Assembly (NCBI GenBank): GCA_000226015.1
Contig: JH153300.1
Location: 198,847-223,926 of the forward strand
DNA: 25,080 nt
Origin: Mnemiopsis leidyi
Taxonomy: Eukaryota > Ctenophora > Tentaculata > Lobata > Bolinopsidae
Reading direction: 5' to 3'
The notes beneath the pieces are model-generated. The model made no database searches. It worked only from the letters and a program-made list of their open reading frames with translations, and was not told where the DNA came from. Positions 1 to 16,302 of this stretch are shown here, piece after piece. The translations under genes and the position numbers were made by a program. Each line of letters begins with the position of its first letter. Within the stretch, counting starts at the first letter, position 1.

Positions 1-209
1 TTACAATGTACAATTTACAATGTACAATTTACAATTTACAATGTACAATTTACAATGTACAATTTACAATGTACAATTTACAATGTACAATTTACAATGT
101 ACAATTTACAATGTACAATTTACAATGTACGATTTACAATATACAATTTACAATGTACAATTTACAATGTACGGTTTACAATATACAATTTACAATGTAC
201 AGTGTACTC
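1..209. repeat. AT-rich minisatellite, about 14-bp unit
   Basis: A tandem array built from alternating TACAATT and TACAATG heptamers, so about 14 bp per full unit, with a few variants (TACGATT, TATACAATT, TACGGTT) near the right end. It begins at the window edge, so its true length is unknown. It lies in the GLG1 intron after the last visible exon and ends next to that exon's splice donor. The open frames across it (repeated MYNLQCTIYN-like peptides) are artefacts of the repeat. Confidence 0.95.
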
Positions 210-211
210 AC

Positions 212-318
212 GTTTTGATGTCCAAACAGTGCTGGGTTACAAGATCTTCCCCACAAGACGCTTTTAGTCCGTAATCAATCTTGTAGTCTTCCAATGTCAT
301 CAACTGTCGTCGAGCTAC
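212..318 (-). CDS. GLG1: GLG1 exon 6 (last visible)
   Basis: Acceptor cttgttgcag precedes VARRQLMTLEDYK, and the exon continues through IDYGLKASCGEDLVTQHC, the start of another cysteine-rich repeat. It ends in phase 2 at a strong GTGAGT donor (211 downward on the minus strand). The next exon lies outside the window. Confidence 0.85.
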
Positions 319-3300
319 CTGCAACAAGATGCTGATGTAATGTAAAGCTGATGTTTGAATTTATCAGTTTTACCATATGTCCAGTCAAAATGGGGCTGTA
401 GCGGGAAATGGCTTGAAACAAGCTAAAGTCTGATGAGAGCTGTTGGTACTAGTCCCAATAAACACCATAAAAACGTAACGGACCCTGCCAAGTCCGACTT
501 CTCGGCCACGCCCTTTTTTAGAAATCACATGTTCTGAGGTAAAAACGTAACTCGGCCCTTAAAGACTTTTCGAATACACCAAAATTAGCGCAATGGCCGG
601 ATTCATACACGAGTTATGAAGCAACTTTGTTTTAAGCCAATTCGCAAAACAGTTTTTATTAATAGAATGAGTTGACTGTACACATGTAGCTTACTTTCGA
701 AGTATTATATTTTGAGCTAGTCAGGTATTCATGTTTAACGATAAAGCTTAACGCTTTGAGATCAATGATAAAACCTTGATTTGAGTAGTTATAGAAGAAA
801 TTGTGAAGTATCAGTAGGCTGCACCGATAGTTGCTGTCCTAACTAAATTAAGTATGGAAAATGATCCCAACGATAAAGGACGTTTTCGAGTAAGCACCAT
901 TATGTCACCCTCTTTAACAACGTGACATATCACGCGACACGTTACCATGGTGACACGTCACGATGACATAAGCAATTTCTTTCACTTAAACTGTATCGTA
1001 TTTCCCTGGTATCTGGAATTTCTGGTACATGCCAGAACTCTCTCGGGATTTCAACACAACCACAGTGCTGGTTTTCAACAAGGTCAATTACGTGAGGTTA
1101 TCACAGCTTATCGTCATTATTATCACGTGACCTGTCACAACAAGAGGTCTTGTCTAACAAGTGTCATCTGCTACATCTACAAAGTTGACATACAGCCCTG
1201 ATGGATAACTCCTACAATATGTTGATGTGCACCGTGCCTGCATGCTCATTATATCTATTGTATTCAGCAGACCAACCTACACAAGTGAAGATGTGATCTG
1301 TATCTGCTTCGAGGTACTTCTAGAGCTAATAAACGGAATCTAGATCAAAGTTTTATAATCATACCGGTAAAAACAGGAATCAGAAGATTAGAAAATTACA
1401 AAAAAACACCCAAATTGTACCTCCTTGCGACACTTTGCTGAGAGGCGCTTGTCGAACTTGAAGCGCGCAAGACACGCGTACACCTCCCCGACGCTGTCCG
1501 GAGTATCTTTACACATGACATCTCGGTCATTTCTACATGCTTGAAACAGGGCTCGGTCCAACTAAATGGGGGACTGTATAAGTAATCAAGTAAACAGCAG
1601 TCAGTAAATCAAGTTGTTATTTTAAACTTTATGTTTGATTTAAGTTATTGTTTTAAGAATTGTCATTGACTGAACAAAATAAGTCCTTGAAATCTTTGAA
1701 AATTTCTGATTCGTCCTTGGCCTCAAGAATTCTGACGTCCTATAATTGGATAAAATATTTGAGACATTCTTCAGTATGTATTGAGATTTATTTAAACGGT
1801 GAACAATGAAGTGTACATTAATACTGTCCTGAGCGACGAAAAAAAACTGCCAGCAGATATACTATAGCAATATTAGTATAAAATTCCTCATTTAAACTCT
1901 TTACTTTTTGATTGCAAAATACTAATTTTCTGATCTTTTCAATCGACAATGTAGAAACATCGATAATGTTAGATTGTTAGAAACACCTATTGATGGTGAA
2001 CAAGATATTATAGTCGAGAACAACGTTGCACATTTTAATATTGAGGCATCGTACAATTATAATAATCACGTGTTATAATACGATTACAAAATGTGCTGCA
2101 TGACGTGTATGAAATAAGAGACTGGCCAAAAGAGGGTAAAGTATTTGTGGAATTTTGTAGCAGTACACTGTACATCGGTATCAACAGTTTAAACATGTAA
2201 ACGTCAAACGTAATTGTCAGGCCTAATAATAAGACAGCACTCTTTAGCTCTGCATCACAGGTTAAATGTGAATGTTAAGTTGACTAAGACAAAAACAAAA
2301 CACTAAATTAATCGTCAATATTACCTTGAAGGAATCAGCTGACTGCTCTTCCTTCTTAGTTAGAACACTTTTACACTCGGCTGAAACTCTCTTGATTTTT
2401 CCTTCAAGACATGATATGACCTGTGCCTGAAGAAATGAATATATGAGTGAATATACAAACAATATGTCTGTAACAGGTTGTCCTGCAAACTGCAACTGTT
2501 GACTAATCGTCATTCTAAAATCTCACACTTAATAGAAAGAAAGGAAACTACAAATGTCAGGGTTATAAGCATTGGACATGCAGAGCTAATGTTAATTTGT
2601 GCCATTGATGGGTATGAAGACTTCGTAACACATGCAGATTTGGTTTTAACCATAGAATATGAAATTTTACCTATTGATTTTTGGCAATAATAACCTGCCA
2701 AGAAAATTGACATATCAGGTCCTTCAAGTGCAAAGTATATGGATCAGATTACAACTTGTCGTTCTAGCTTTTTAATGACAATAGTAGAAATAGTTGACTT
2801 ACCTGTGTTGAAACCGACTCATCGGGGGAGTTTACTATCACTCCACAACTCAGCTTCTTCACGTCTTCAGAACACTTCTCAATAAAGCCGTGTACCAGAT
2901 GATAGTCACTAAAGAAAACAATAGCCATGGACTTGAGATATCTCTTACAGGTTCCACCGTTAATGTCATCTTCAACCTTCTGTCTATTTTCAAGCAAACA
3001 TGTCATCTCATCGGTCCTCCCACTGCACAGAGCTTCCATCTGGAATAAAAAATAAATATAGGTGAAACAAATACAATATAGGTAGACAAGTACATACATT
3101 GATATAATTTAAGAATTTAGTACGATTGAAATAATCGACTAAGATGGGACCACAGGATAGTCGATTGTTTCAATCATGTCGAACATTAACACCCTTTTCT
3201 TTTAAATTATAGAGCACTCTATTGGAAGATCCCTTCAAATTGATAAGATCTCGACTACTGCACTATCACATATAAATCAAAATTTAGAATATACAATTTG

Positions 3301-3754
3301 ATGTTATATAGTACTGTGATTCAAAGTTATTTAATAAAACAAGTGAGTTCAATATCTCTGTTACCTGTTCGGGGCACTGCTTTTTCATTTGATCAACATA
3401 TCTCTTATCACTCATAACATTGACTTTAAAAGTCCATAAGGCTTGGTGGCACTCTTTTGACACAGCCTGAGGAATTATCAATTTGAGAAACATTCTGTGT
3501 TTCTGAAAATGTCAAACGTAAATTCAAAGTTTATGTAAGATAAATGAAAATTTATTTGAAGAACAAACCGATGAATCAGTCTCAATCTCTCGCTGCAGAC
3601 ATTGAACAGCACTGAACTCATTCTTCAAACCAGGGGGACAATGCTTTATAACTTCAGGTCCACAAGGCTGATCTTGATCGTAAAGCTTACAGTTGGCAGA
3701 ATCCAAAACAGATAATGCTAAAATTGTAAAAACCAGCCTCAACCATGCCCTCAT
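212..3754 (-). CDS. GLG1: Golgi apparatus protein 1 (GLG1/ESL-1) homologue, N-terminal part, six exons
   Basis: Exons on the minus strand: 3754-3569, 3466-3365, 3039-2803, 2426-2325, 1561-1421 and 318-212. All junctions are GT-AG and the joined frame is open for 291 codons plus 2 bases. Residues 1-21 look like a signal peptide (MRAWLRLVFTILALSVL), followed at once by GLG1-type cysteine-rich repeats: a Cys-x(7)-Cys pair, then a CL motif about 14 residues before the next Cys. Order and spacing match vertebrate GLG1 exon by exon, for example FSDYHLVHGFIEKC and LDRALFQACRNDRDVMC. Known family role: type I Golgi sialoglycoprotein that binds FGF and E-selectin and restrains TGF-beta maturation. About five of the roughly sixteen family repeats are visible; the rest, including the membrane anchor, lies beyond the left edge. 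The Gln-rich N-terminal stretch of vertebrate GLG1 is absent. Confidence 0.9.
1421..1561 (-). CDS. GLG1: GLG1 exon 5
   Basis: A 47-codon exon in phase 0 at both ends. It encodes LDRALFQACRNDRDVMC followed by a CLARFKFDKRLSAKC unit, which is the clearest GLG1 repeat in the window. Acceptor ccatttag, donor GTACAA. Upstream intron 4 (2324-1562) is about 760 bp and downstream intron 5 (1420-319) about 1.1 kb; neither shows other coding sequence. Confidence 0.88.
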
Positions 3755-3770
3755 GTCTGCCCTATTAAAA
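3755..3770 (-). other. Probable 5'UTR splice acceptor of GLG1
   Basis: Reading the minus strand, a pyrimidine-rich run ending in taatag lies 7 bases before the GLG1 start codon (gggcagac then ATG). This suggests an upstream non-coding exon, or a trans-splicing acceptor, so the promoter need not lie directly next to the ATG. Confidence 0.45.
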
Positions 3771-3822
3771 AAGAAAATTAATCAACAGACTTTTATTAAA
3801 GGGAAGGAGTCAAAATTTTCTG

Positions 3823-3933
3823 TCAAGATTGTACTTCATCAACTGACATAAATCAACCTAAAAATCACAATCTTGAGACACTGTTAGGCATATATGTCTA
3901 ACAGTGTCTACCACCTGATATGTAAGGTGGTAG
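3823..3933. repeat. Three consecutive inverted repeats
   Basis: Arm pairs: 3823-3832 with 3867-3876 (10 bp, 34-nt loop); 3876-3887 with 3898-3909 (12 bp, AGACACTGTTAG, 10-nt loop); 3908-3916 with 3925-3933 (9 bp, CTACCACCT, 8-nt loop). All stems are perfect and neighbours share only one or two bases. The block sits just upstream of GLG1. Confidence 0.85.
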
Positions 3934-4071
3934 CTCAAGCACAATAAGGTATTACCTACATGCTAATTAATCAAATTAACACAGTTGTATTGGTCAGAGG
4001 GCGAGATGACAACGATGTTTTAACCATTTGGTTAATGTCTGGTGTCAAGGTCAAATGGTCAAAATTATTTT

Positions 4072-4420
4072 ATACTTATTTTAATTTGGACACTCCAACA
4101 GCCACATGTTACACAAGTGTAACGGCCAATTACAGGAGGCCAAATGTACAATTAAACATACACGCCAGTGACGGTTATGGTAGTGTGTACCATACTTTCA
4201 TCACCCGAGGCTTTACTGCAATGGGCAGCTACTCATTTAACCCTTACACCCGAATGCGCGAGCATTTGGCTGAGTCGACCGTGGGGCTGCATAGATCCAA
4301 CAGAATCCTCAGCTGAACATCAATGATGCTCACCCCATGGCCTGTGACGCAGCTGAGAATCAAACTGCTAACCTTTGATTAGCAGACAGACGATTAAACC
4401 GATTGCACCACTGAGCCAAA
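4072..4420 (-). mobile_element. tRNA-derived SINE, copy 1
   Basis: On the minus strand it starts with a Pol III A box (TGGCTCAGTGG, at 4418-4408) and a B-box-like GGTTAGCAGTTTGATTC (4373-4357), followed by a non-tRNA body and an A/T-rich tail near 4072. A second copy at 13330-13570 shares the head and the tail-side block. The 118-codon open frame on the plus strand here is part of the element, not a gene. No clear target-site duplication was found. Confidence 0.85.
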
Positions 4421-5280
4421 TCTATGATTGGAAAAATAAAAATTTTTCCTGATCAAAAAGGTGAACACAAAATTAGACTAAGAAATTTCACCTTAAATGC
4501 CCATTTCGACCACAACCATAGATAAATTCCTGGTGTCAGTGGCCATGGTCATGTTTTTGGACAATTGACCATCTAGGCCAAATTCTAGGGTGTCATAAAC
4601 ATGATTAAGCTTCATGATTAAGAAGTTGATTTAGATGTTGCAGCCAATGCAACATTTTTGGCTGTGGAGTGCACAGATAAGTATCACTTAAAGAACTCAA
4701 GTGCAGCAGTGGGGTCTGATTGGTCATGACAAATAAGAAGAGGAAACCCCCTTATTTTGTGTCCTTTCATACTAATTGTTCCATTTTGACAAATAAATTT
4801 CCTTGGCTTTATAAAAATTTCATTTTACAAATACAATGGATTTTTACAATTAGCAATTAAACATGAGCTGTGTAGATGCAATGTTTGAAAAAAGTTACTA
4901 ACTGGGTGCTGTATGGCTCTCCTCAGGCAACATAGCCATTCATGAATCATGTAAATTAGAATTATCATTCTTGCATAAACTAAGTTTGTGCTTGTGTGAA
5001 TTTCTGTAGGATTTTAAATTTATAGTTAAGTGTAGGTTGATTAATGCGGTTCTCGTTAGTGTAGTTTAGATCTATTGGATACAAAATTTACCTATTTTTT
5101 TATTCATAGTACATATTAGCTTTGTAATTTAACATATAAAATATTTAACATATCCAATTTTGTCAACATTTTAGGTTTGAGAAAGGCAACTGTGAATAAG
5201 CTGAAATATCACCACTTTGAGATTCACAACCTATGAATGCATTCGTCATTCGCCATTGTCCTTTTGGCCCCACAGTTCCG
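4421..5280. other. Intergenic, no gene seen
   Basis: AT-rich sequence with no open frame bounded by plausible splice sites and no recognisable protein. Nothing beyond simple AT-rich composition was noticed. Confidence 0.6.
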
Positions 5281-5284
5281 CCAA

Positions 5285-5370
5285 CCTTGACGAGATGATA
5301 TCCGTCTAACGTTCTAACGAAACGTTAGGAGAGCAGAAAACTGCGAGCCACGCGCGGGTCGGGTAACATC
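5285..5370 (+). repeat. Dispersed repeat, copy 1
   Basis: It begins CTTGACGAGATGATATCC and ends GGGTAACATC. It matches the reverse complement of 18323-18396, and a shortened direct copy lies at 17970-18015. This copy carries an extra short palindrome (CTAACGTT/AACGTTAG) absent from the 18.3 kb copy. Confidence 0.8.
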
Positions 5371-6107
5371 TCGACAACGCCAACCCTGTCATGTGGATTG
5401 TCCTTGGTATAATTTTTAGTTTATGCAAAAACTTTTTGTTATAAGCTTCCTCTCTTGACCAGTTTTACCTGGGCAGATATGGACTTTTTGAGCACTTAAC
5501 ATTGATATTAGTAAAATACAATTTTTAGTAAAATTGAAAATACGATTTCATTTTCGTGGTATTTTACACAATCAAAATATAAAATACAAATCATTTCTTT
5601 TGTTTGATTTTGTCCGATCCTCATTCGGGAGGGTGCGTGCTGCTGTTCAAACACCACACTGAAATGCGCGCAAGCGGCAGCAGTTAGATCTAGATTGAAC
5701 AATTTATGCTTAACCATGAAACAAGTACTTACGCACGCTACGCGCGCGGCTGCTACCTCCGTTGGGGCACGCAACGCGCGCACGTGCAAAAGGGCTGTGG
5801 TTGAAGCAACTTAATAATCAAAATCACTTTGCTTTGGCCTGTGCCGCGCACGGTGCCGCGCCTTGCGCAGAAGATTTTGGATTTGTCCCTCGATAATGCA
5901 AATTTTACAACAAACACTGGTCGATCGGTTAATAAATGCTAAATTGAACGATTATTTGTTTGTGCATGCTACAGTCATCACAAATTTGAATACTGGTTCA
6001 ACTTGGTCTAATCAAAGCCTTTTTGCGCGCGTCAACAGAGGTGGCTGGAAAAGCGTAACAGTCGCCGCGCGGCATAAAGTACCTGGTTAGAAGAACTGTT
6101 TAACTTA

Positions 6108-6125
6108 GTACGGGATAAACCGTAC
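6108..6125. promoter_or_regulatory. Dyad GTACGG-GATAAA-CCGTAC upstream of a TATA box
   Basis: A perfect 6-bp inverted repeat with a 6-nt spacer, 22 bases upstream of TATATAA. It could be a dimeric factor site, but its function is unknown. Confidence 0.35.
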
Positions 6126-6147
6126 AAAGTAAACATATTGCCACGCT

Positions 6148-6154
6148 TATATAA
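6148..6154 (+). promoter_or_regulatory. TATA box candidate
   Basis: TATATAA lies 49 bases before the ATG at 6197, which would put a start site near 6178 and leave a short leader. It is one of the best promoter-like layouts in the window, but it lies within a repeat-rich stretch. Confidence 0.4.
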
Positions 6155-6196
6155 GCTTTGAGCTGCGAGGCGAGAGACAGGTATCACCGCGACAAA

Positions 6197-6331
6197 ATGC
6201 CTAAGTTTTCATCATTTGCTGTTTTTCTGGAAATACTTGTTTTTTCTGTGACTTCACCTAACCATGTGGCAGGTGCTTACGCCGCGCATGAAAAGGGCTT
6301 TGGTTGCCCTAACCAAAGCCCTTTTGCGTAA
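6197..6331 (+). CDS. Hypothetical 44-residue peptide or signal-peptide exon
   Basis: The frame starts MPKFSSFAVFLEILVFSVTS, a charged start followed by a hydrophobic run as in a signal peptide, and ends at TAA 6331. The second half overlaps the palindrome at 6291-6325, so that part is repeat-derived. A GT donor (CAG|GTGCTT) at 6272/6273 leaves phase 1, which would join in frame to the acceptor at 9388 before the MXD SID exon. Three readings are possible: a tiny secreted peptide, a 5' exon of MXD (coding or UTR), or chance. I recognise no family. Confidence 0.25.
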   Translation: MPKFSSFAVFLEILVFSVTSPNHVAGAYAAHEKGFGCPNQSPFA

Positions 6332-6349
6332 CCACGGCTCTGGTTAGAG

Positions 6350-7500
6350 CAAGATCTGGTAGCAATATTGGTTTTACATTAAATTTGAACAACTCCCATA
6401 TAAAGAACATTAATGAAGTTTTTTAGAAGAAGCTTTGCTTTTCTGGGATGCTTTGCCAATATGGGTTAAGAATTCTTTCAGTGTTGATTATTTCAAGATA
6501 AATCTGGAGAGGTTAAAGAATGAGTGTTTATTTAAAGGAATAGCAGAGATTTGTCACTACTAGACAGTTTCTGAAGAAGTTATTAGGGAAATAGAGGGTG
6601 TAAACTATTTAGAATAGAGCTAGGCATAAGTACTATCTCAGTACTAACCCATTTGCAGCCAGGAGGTTATTCATAAATATGAACGGGTTTAGTTCTAGCA
6701 CATAGACATTTTTGTTTATTTTCTTTAATTTATTTCTAATGTAATAAATATCTTATAGTGTTTTTGAGCCACTGTTTTTGTTTATATCATTTATTGACCC
6801 AGTTAAATCGCATTTTGTATTTTAATCTATAAATTGCACTGACCTTAGCGCTTTCTTAACAGTATCCTTCAAACAAGCTAGTTATTGGTCACTCTTCTGG
6901 AGTACTTAGGCTTGCAGGCCGATGATTGTTTTCTGAAAATTGTACATTCTGCGATTCATTTAAGTCCAATGTAAAAAGATTTACAAATGTAGCTAAAAGA
7001 TCGAGGGGTGGATGCAGAGGTTTCAGACTTGATTTAAACATAATCATTCTACATATATTGAATTGAATTGAAATAATATTTGCAATATCTCTCGTATTTT
7101 ACTTAAATCGTATTCTACTAGTGGTATCTACCTCCAACGTCCTATGCATGAGATAGGTTTTTCCCAAGTTTAAAGGGTCTGTGATAAAGATCAAGAAACT
7201 CCCAGGTTACCCCTTCGGTACTACTCTACAAGCTGGGTACAGGTGTTAATAAATAATGAATAATAAATCATTCATACGGGCGCCAGCATCATCACACCTA
7301 AACTCTAAAAATATCTTTAAAACTCTAAATTGAATAATTACTACTTGTAATTAAATGTAATTTAATAGCATACACTCGGGTTAAATTGACCTAATATATG
7401 TTAATAAACTTCTTTTGAGCAACCAAAGGGTTATCTTTTAGAAAACTGTTATGCTTTATCTTGTTTTCTAAGTAACTTCACTTTCAATACGAATAAAAAC
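6350..7500. other. Intergenic or possible MXD 5' intron, no gene seen
   Basis: AT-rich sequence without coding signal. If the 6178-6272 block is an MXD first exon, this would be part of its intron 1. Confidence 0.5.
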
Positions 7501-7521
7501 TTCATTCCAAATATCCCAATA

Positions 7522-8375
7522 ATGCCCACTACTAGAAGTCCCAAGGGCTCTAACCAATACAGTATCTGTGTTTTTAATTCAGCAAATTTTCTATCTATGG
7601 TGGAAACTTCAGGAGTTGCCAATTGGCGCTGTAATTTTTGTCGTAAATGTGATCCTTGTGGCAGCCCAAGGAAGCCACCAGGATCATGCTTTCCTTCTGA
7701 AGTGGTATCTACTTTCTACAAGCACACCAGGGGCCAGCAAAGTTTATTTAGAACAATTGATATAGAGGCAGGAAAAGTGCCATCAGACATCAGCCTCAGC
7801 TATCTTTATTAGTACATGACTTATCTGCATGGGGTGGGTAAAATTTTATAGATTTGAATTGAATGGAAAATGGGTACCCTAGAAAAATGATTAAACACTC
7901 CCAGACAACAGAGGTTTTATTAGCTACACAAACATATAATAAATTAACTGAGATTTTTGTACACCTTGCAGAGACTTATACCATGGCCATTTGTTTGTTG
8001 CAGAGAGTTTTGCAGAATTTCAAAGTGTAGCAGCAAGCCAGAATCCTGAATATTGAGGTCATTTCTGGTAGTTCTGTTGTGAAAATTTTAAACTTGGCAT
8101 CCAGTTAGCAGGAAAATTGGAGAATTTTGTGATGGTTATGCAGCCATAGTTTCAAATCTTAAGAAATTCTTAGACTTCCTGTCAAAGCTTCACATACTGA
8201 TCAGGATCAGACACCAGCTACGAAAAACTCTGAGACTCCTTATAGTGATGAATCATGTTTAGAACTTCTAGAACATGATCGTTTACCAATTACCATCATG
8301 ATGGATGATAAATCAAAAAGTGACACAGCAATGAAAATATATCAAAATAAAGTAGATTACATCAGATCCAGGTGA
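7522..8375 (+). pseudogene. Unidentified coding-like segment, fragmented
   Basis: Several open stretches in changing frames: 7522-7812 (96 codons) and its overlap 7568-7765, a stretch of about 45 codons near 7905-8030 (including LAETYTMAICLLQRVL), and 8163-8372 (70 codons, including ELLEHDRLPITIMMDDKSKS). The last ends at AG|GTGATT, a possible donor. No domain could be identified. A decayed gene or transposon copy is more likely than a working gene, but a real exon at 8163-8372 is not excluded. Confidence 0.25.
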
Positions 8376-8390
8376 TTAGCAAGTACAGCC

Positions 8391-9073
8391 AACCCTCGAT
8401 TTACCAAGCCTCTCAGGGAAAGGGTTGAGGCCCGGTAAATAGAGGGGCCTGGTAAATAGAATTTGACCAAAATATGGCCTAATTTTGGACAAAAATACTA
8501 AATTAAGTTATTGATAGCTATATGTAAACGTCAGCCTGATCAAATTTATTATTTAAAGTACTCCTATAGCGATTTAGAACTGTGAGAATGGATCCAACAT
8601 TCTGAATTACATCTTCAATCAGTACTCTCAAGGTTACTGATTTTATGTTTGGCGTGGTTACGTTTCATATATCAGAACATGTGTGTATGAGCTGTCAGCT
8701 TGTATGTTAAGGCTCTATCACTGTGTCACATTGAGAAGAGATGACATTGCCAAAATGTCACTTATGCCAGTGCCTGCTATTGAAAGCTCATATCCCATGG
8801 CCTCGTCCGACTCTTAATTGATCTACGTATCGTACCATTGGCGTATGTGATCACGTCATGCTGATACAGGATCATGTGCTGGACTGCGTGTCGTGCATCT
8901 TTATCAGGGCAGTATAGCATGCTTTAATTGGGTACAGAAGGAGCCATATAATATAACGACCCTGAGGCGAATAAAAGACGGGGAAAAAAATTTATGTGTG
9001 AAAATATTGAAAAATTTTGGGGGAAAGGGAGGTGGCCCGGTAAATAGAGGGACCCGGTAAATGGAGGCCCGTT
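8391..9073. mobile_element. Element bounded by GGTAAA/TTTACC motif repeats
   Basis: The left end has an imperfect hairpin: CTCGATTTACCAAGCCTC (8395-8412) against GAGGCCCGGTAAATAGAG (8427-8444), followed by another GGTAAATAG. The right end has GGCCCGGTAAATAGAG (9034-9049) and CCCGGTAAATGGAGG (9053-9067). The interior is not coding. This looks like a non-autonomous element with subterminal repeats. Its outer ends and any target duplication are unclear. Confidence 0.45.
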
Positions 9074-9388
9074 TAAATTGTGGGTTTACTGTTGTGAAAA
9101 TTTTGTTATCTGTGGTCAAAATTTCATAACATTTGGTGAGATTCTATTATGCTTGGTCAAATTTTGTAATCTTTGGTCATTTCAACAAATTTCGGGGCAA
9201 AGTGACTATATTGCAATTTTTTGCTGAGAATTTTCAATTTAGCAAAATACTACAGAAGATTCCAGCCTTGCAATTTTTTCATGACTGAGACTCAGAACTA
9301 ATTTTCCCATCCTTAGTTGATACACTTCAGGGACTTTAGGGTATTATCATTCAATATGATTTTATTTACTATTAAACAATGTGTTTAG

Positions 9389-15937
<6,549 letters not shown>

Positions 15938-16296
15938 CAGACAGAATGAAACATCCCTCCCCACCCCCCTACCGCCATACCTCCTCCCCTCTAAAAAATA
16001 CTACATCACGTGACATATTGAGTTTCGAGGTCTCGCGAAGATCTTGCTAAATAATTTGAGTCTGGGTAACTGACTCTTTTAGTGTAACATCATATTGTCA
16101 AGCTGTGACTATAAGTCCTCTAAATGAACCTCTAATTTTCGTAGAAATTCGGTAGAAATACCTGGCATTCCAAAAACAGTTAAAAAGTTAAATGTGCAGC
16201 CGGCTGCCTATTTTTTCCCCTAATTTAGTACGTGCTACCTAACCACGATTTGAATTTGAATAGTTTTTACGACCACTGTGTGGAAAGTCTAAGTAG

Positions 16297-16302
16297 AATA
16301 AA
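16297..16302 (+). terminator. Candidate MXD polyadenylation signal
   Basis: AATAAA, 360 bases after the MXD stop codon, the first canonical copy I noticed downstream. Confidence 0.4.

Larger units (their letters stand above)
5740..6345. repeat. GC-rich repeat cluster with hairpins
   Basis: Patches of CGCGCG, unlike the surrounding AT-rich DNA. The motif AAAAGGGCTTTGGTT or a variant occurs at about 5788 (GCAAAAGGGCTGTGGTTG), inverted at about 6011 (CTAATCAAAGCCTTTTTG), and as a perfect 15-bp palindrome at 6291-6325. The arrangement suggests nested non-autonomous DNA elements. The 75-codon open frame at 5863-6090 lies inside and has no family resemblance. Confidence 0.6.

Noticed and set aside
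6-274. Open frames of 70-84 codons across the left edge
   Set aside because: Pure translation of the minisatellite, present in all three frames.
947-1201. 84-codon plus-strand frame
   Set aside because: Lies in GLG1 intron 5 with no family features or splice support.
2478-2690. 70-codon plus-strand frame
   Set aside because: Overlaps a GLG1 intron on the other strand and shows no domain.
3960-4316. 118-codon plus-strand frame
   Set aside because: Translation of the antisense strand of a SINE; the other copy does not keep the frame.
4357-4418. Functional tRNA gene
   Set aside because: A and B boxes are present, but the cloverleaf arms do not pair well and the sequence continues into a shared SINE body.
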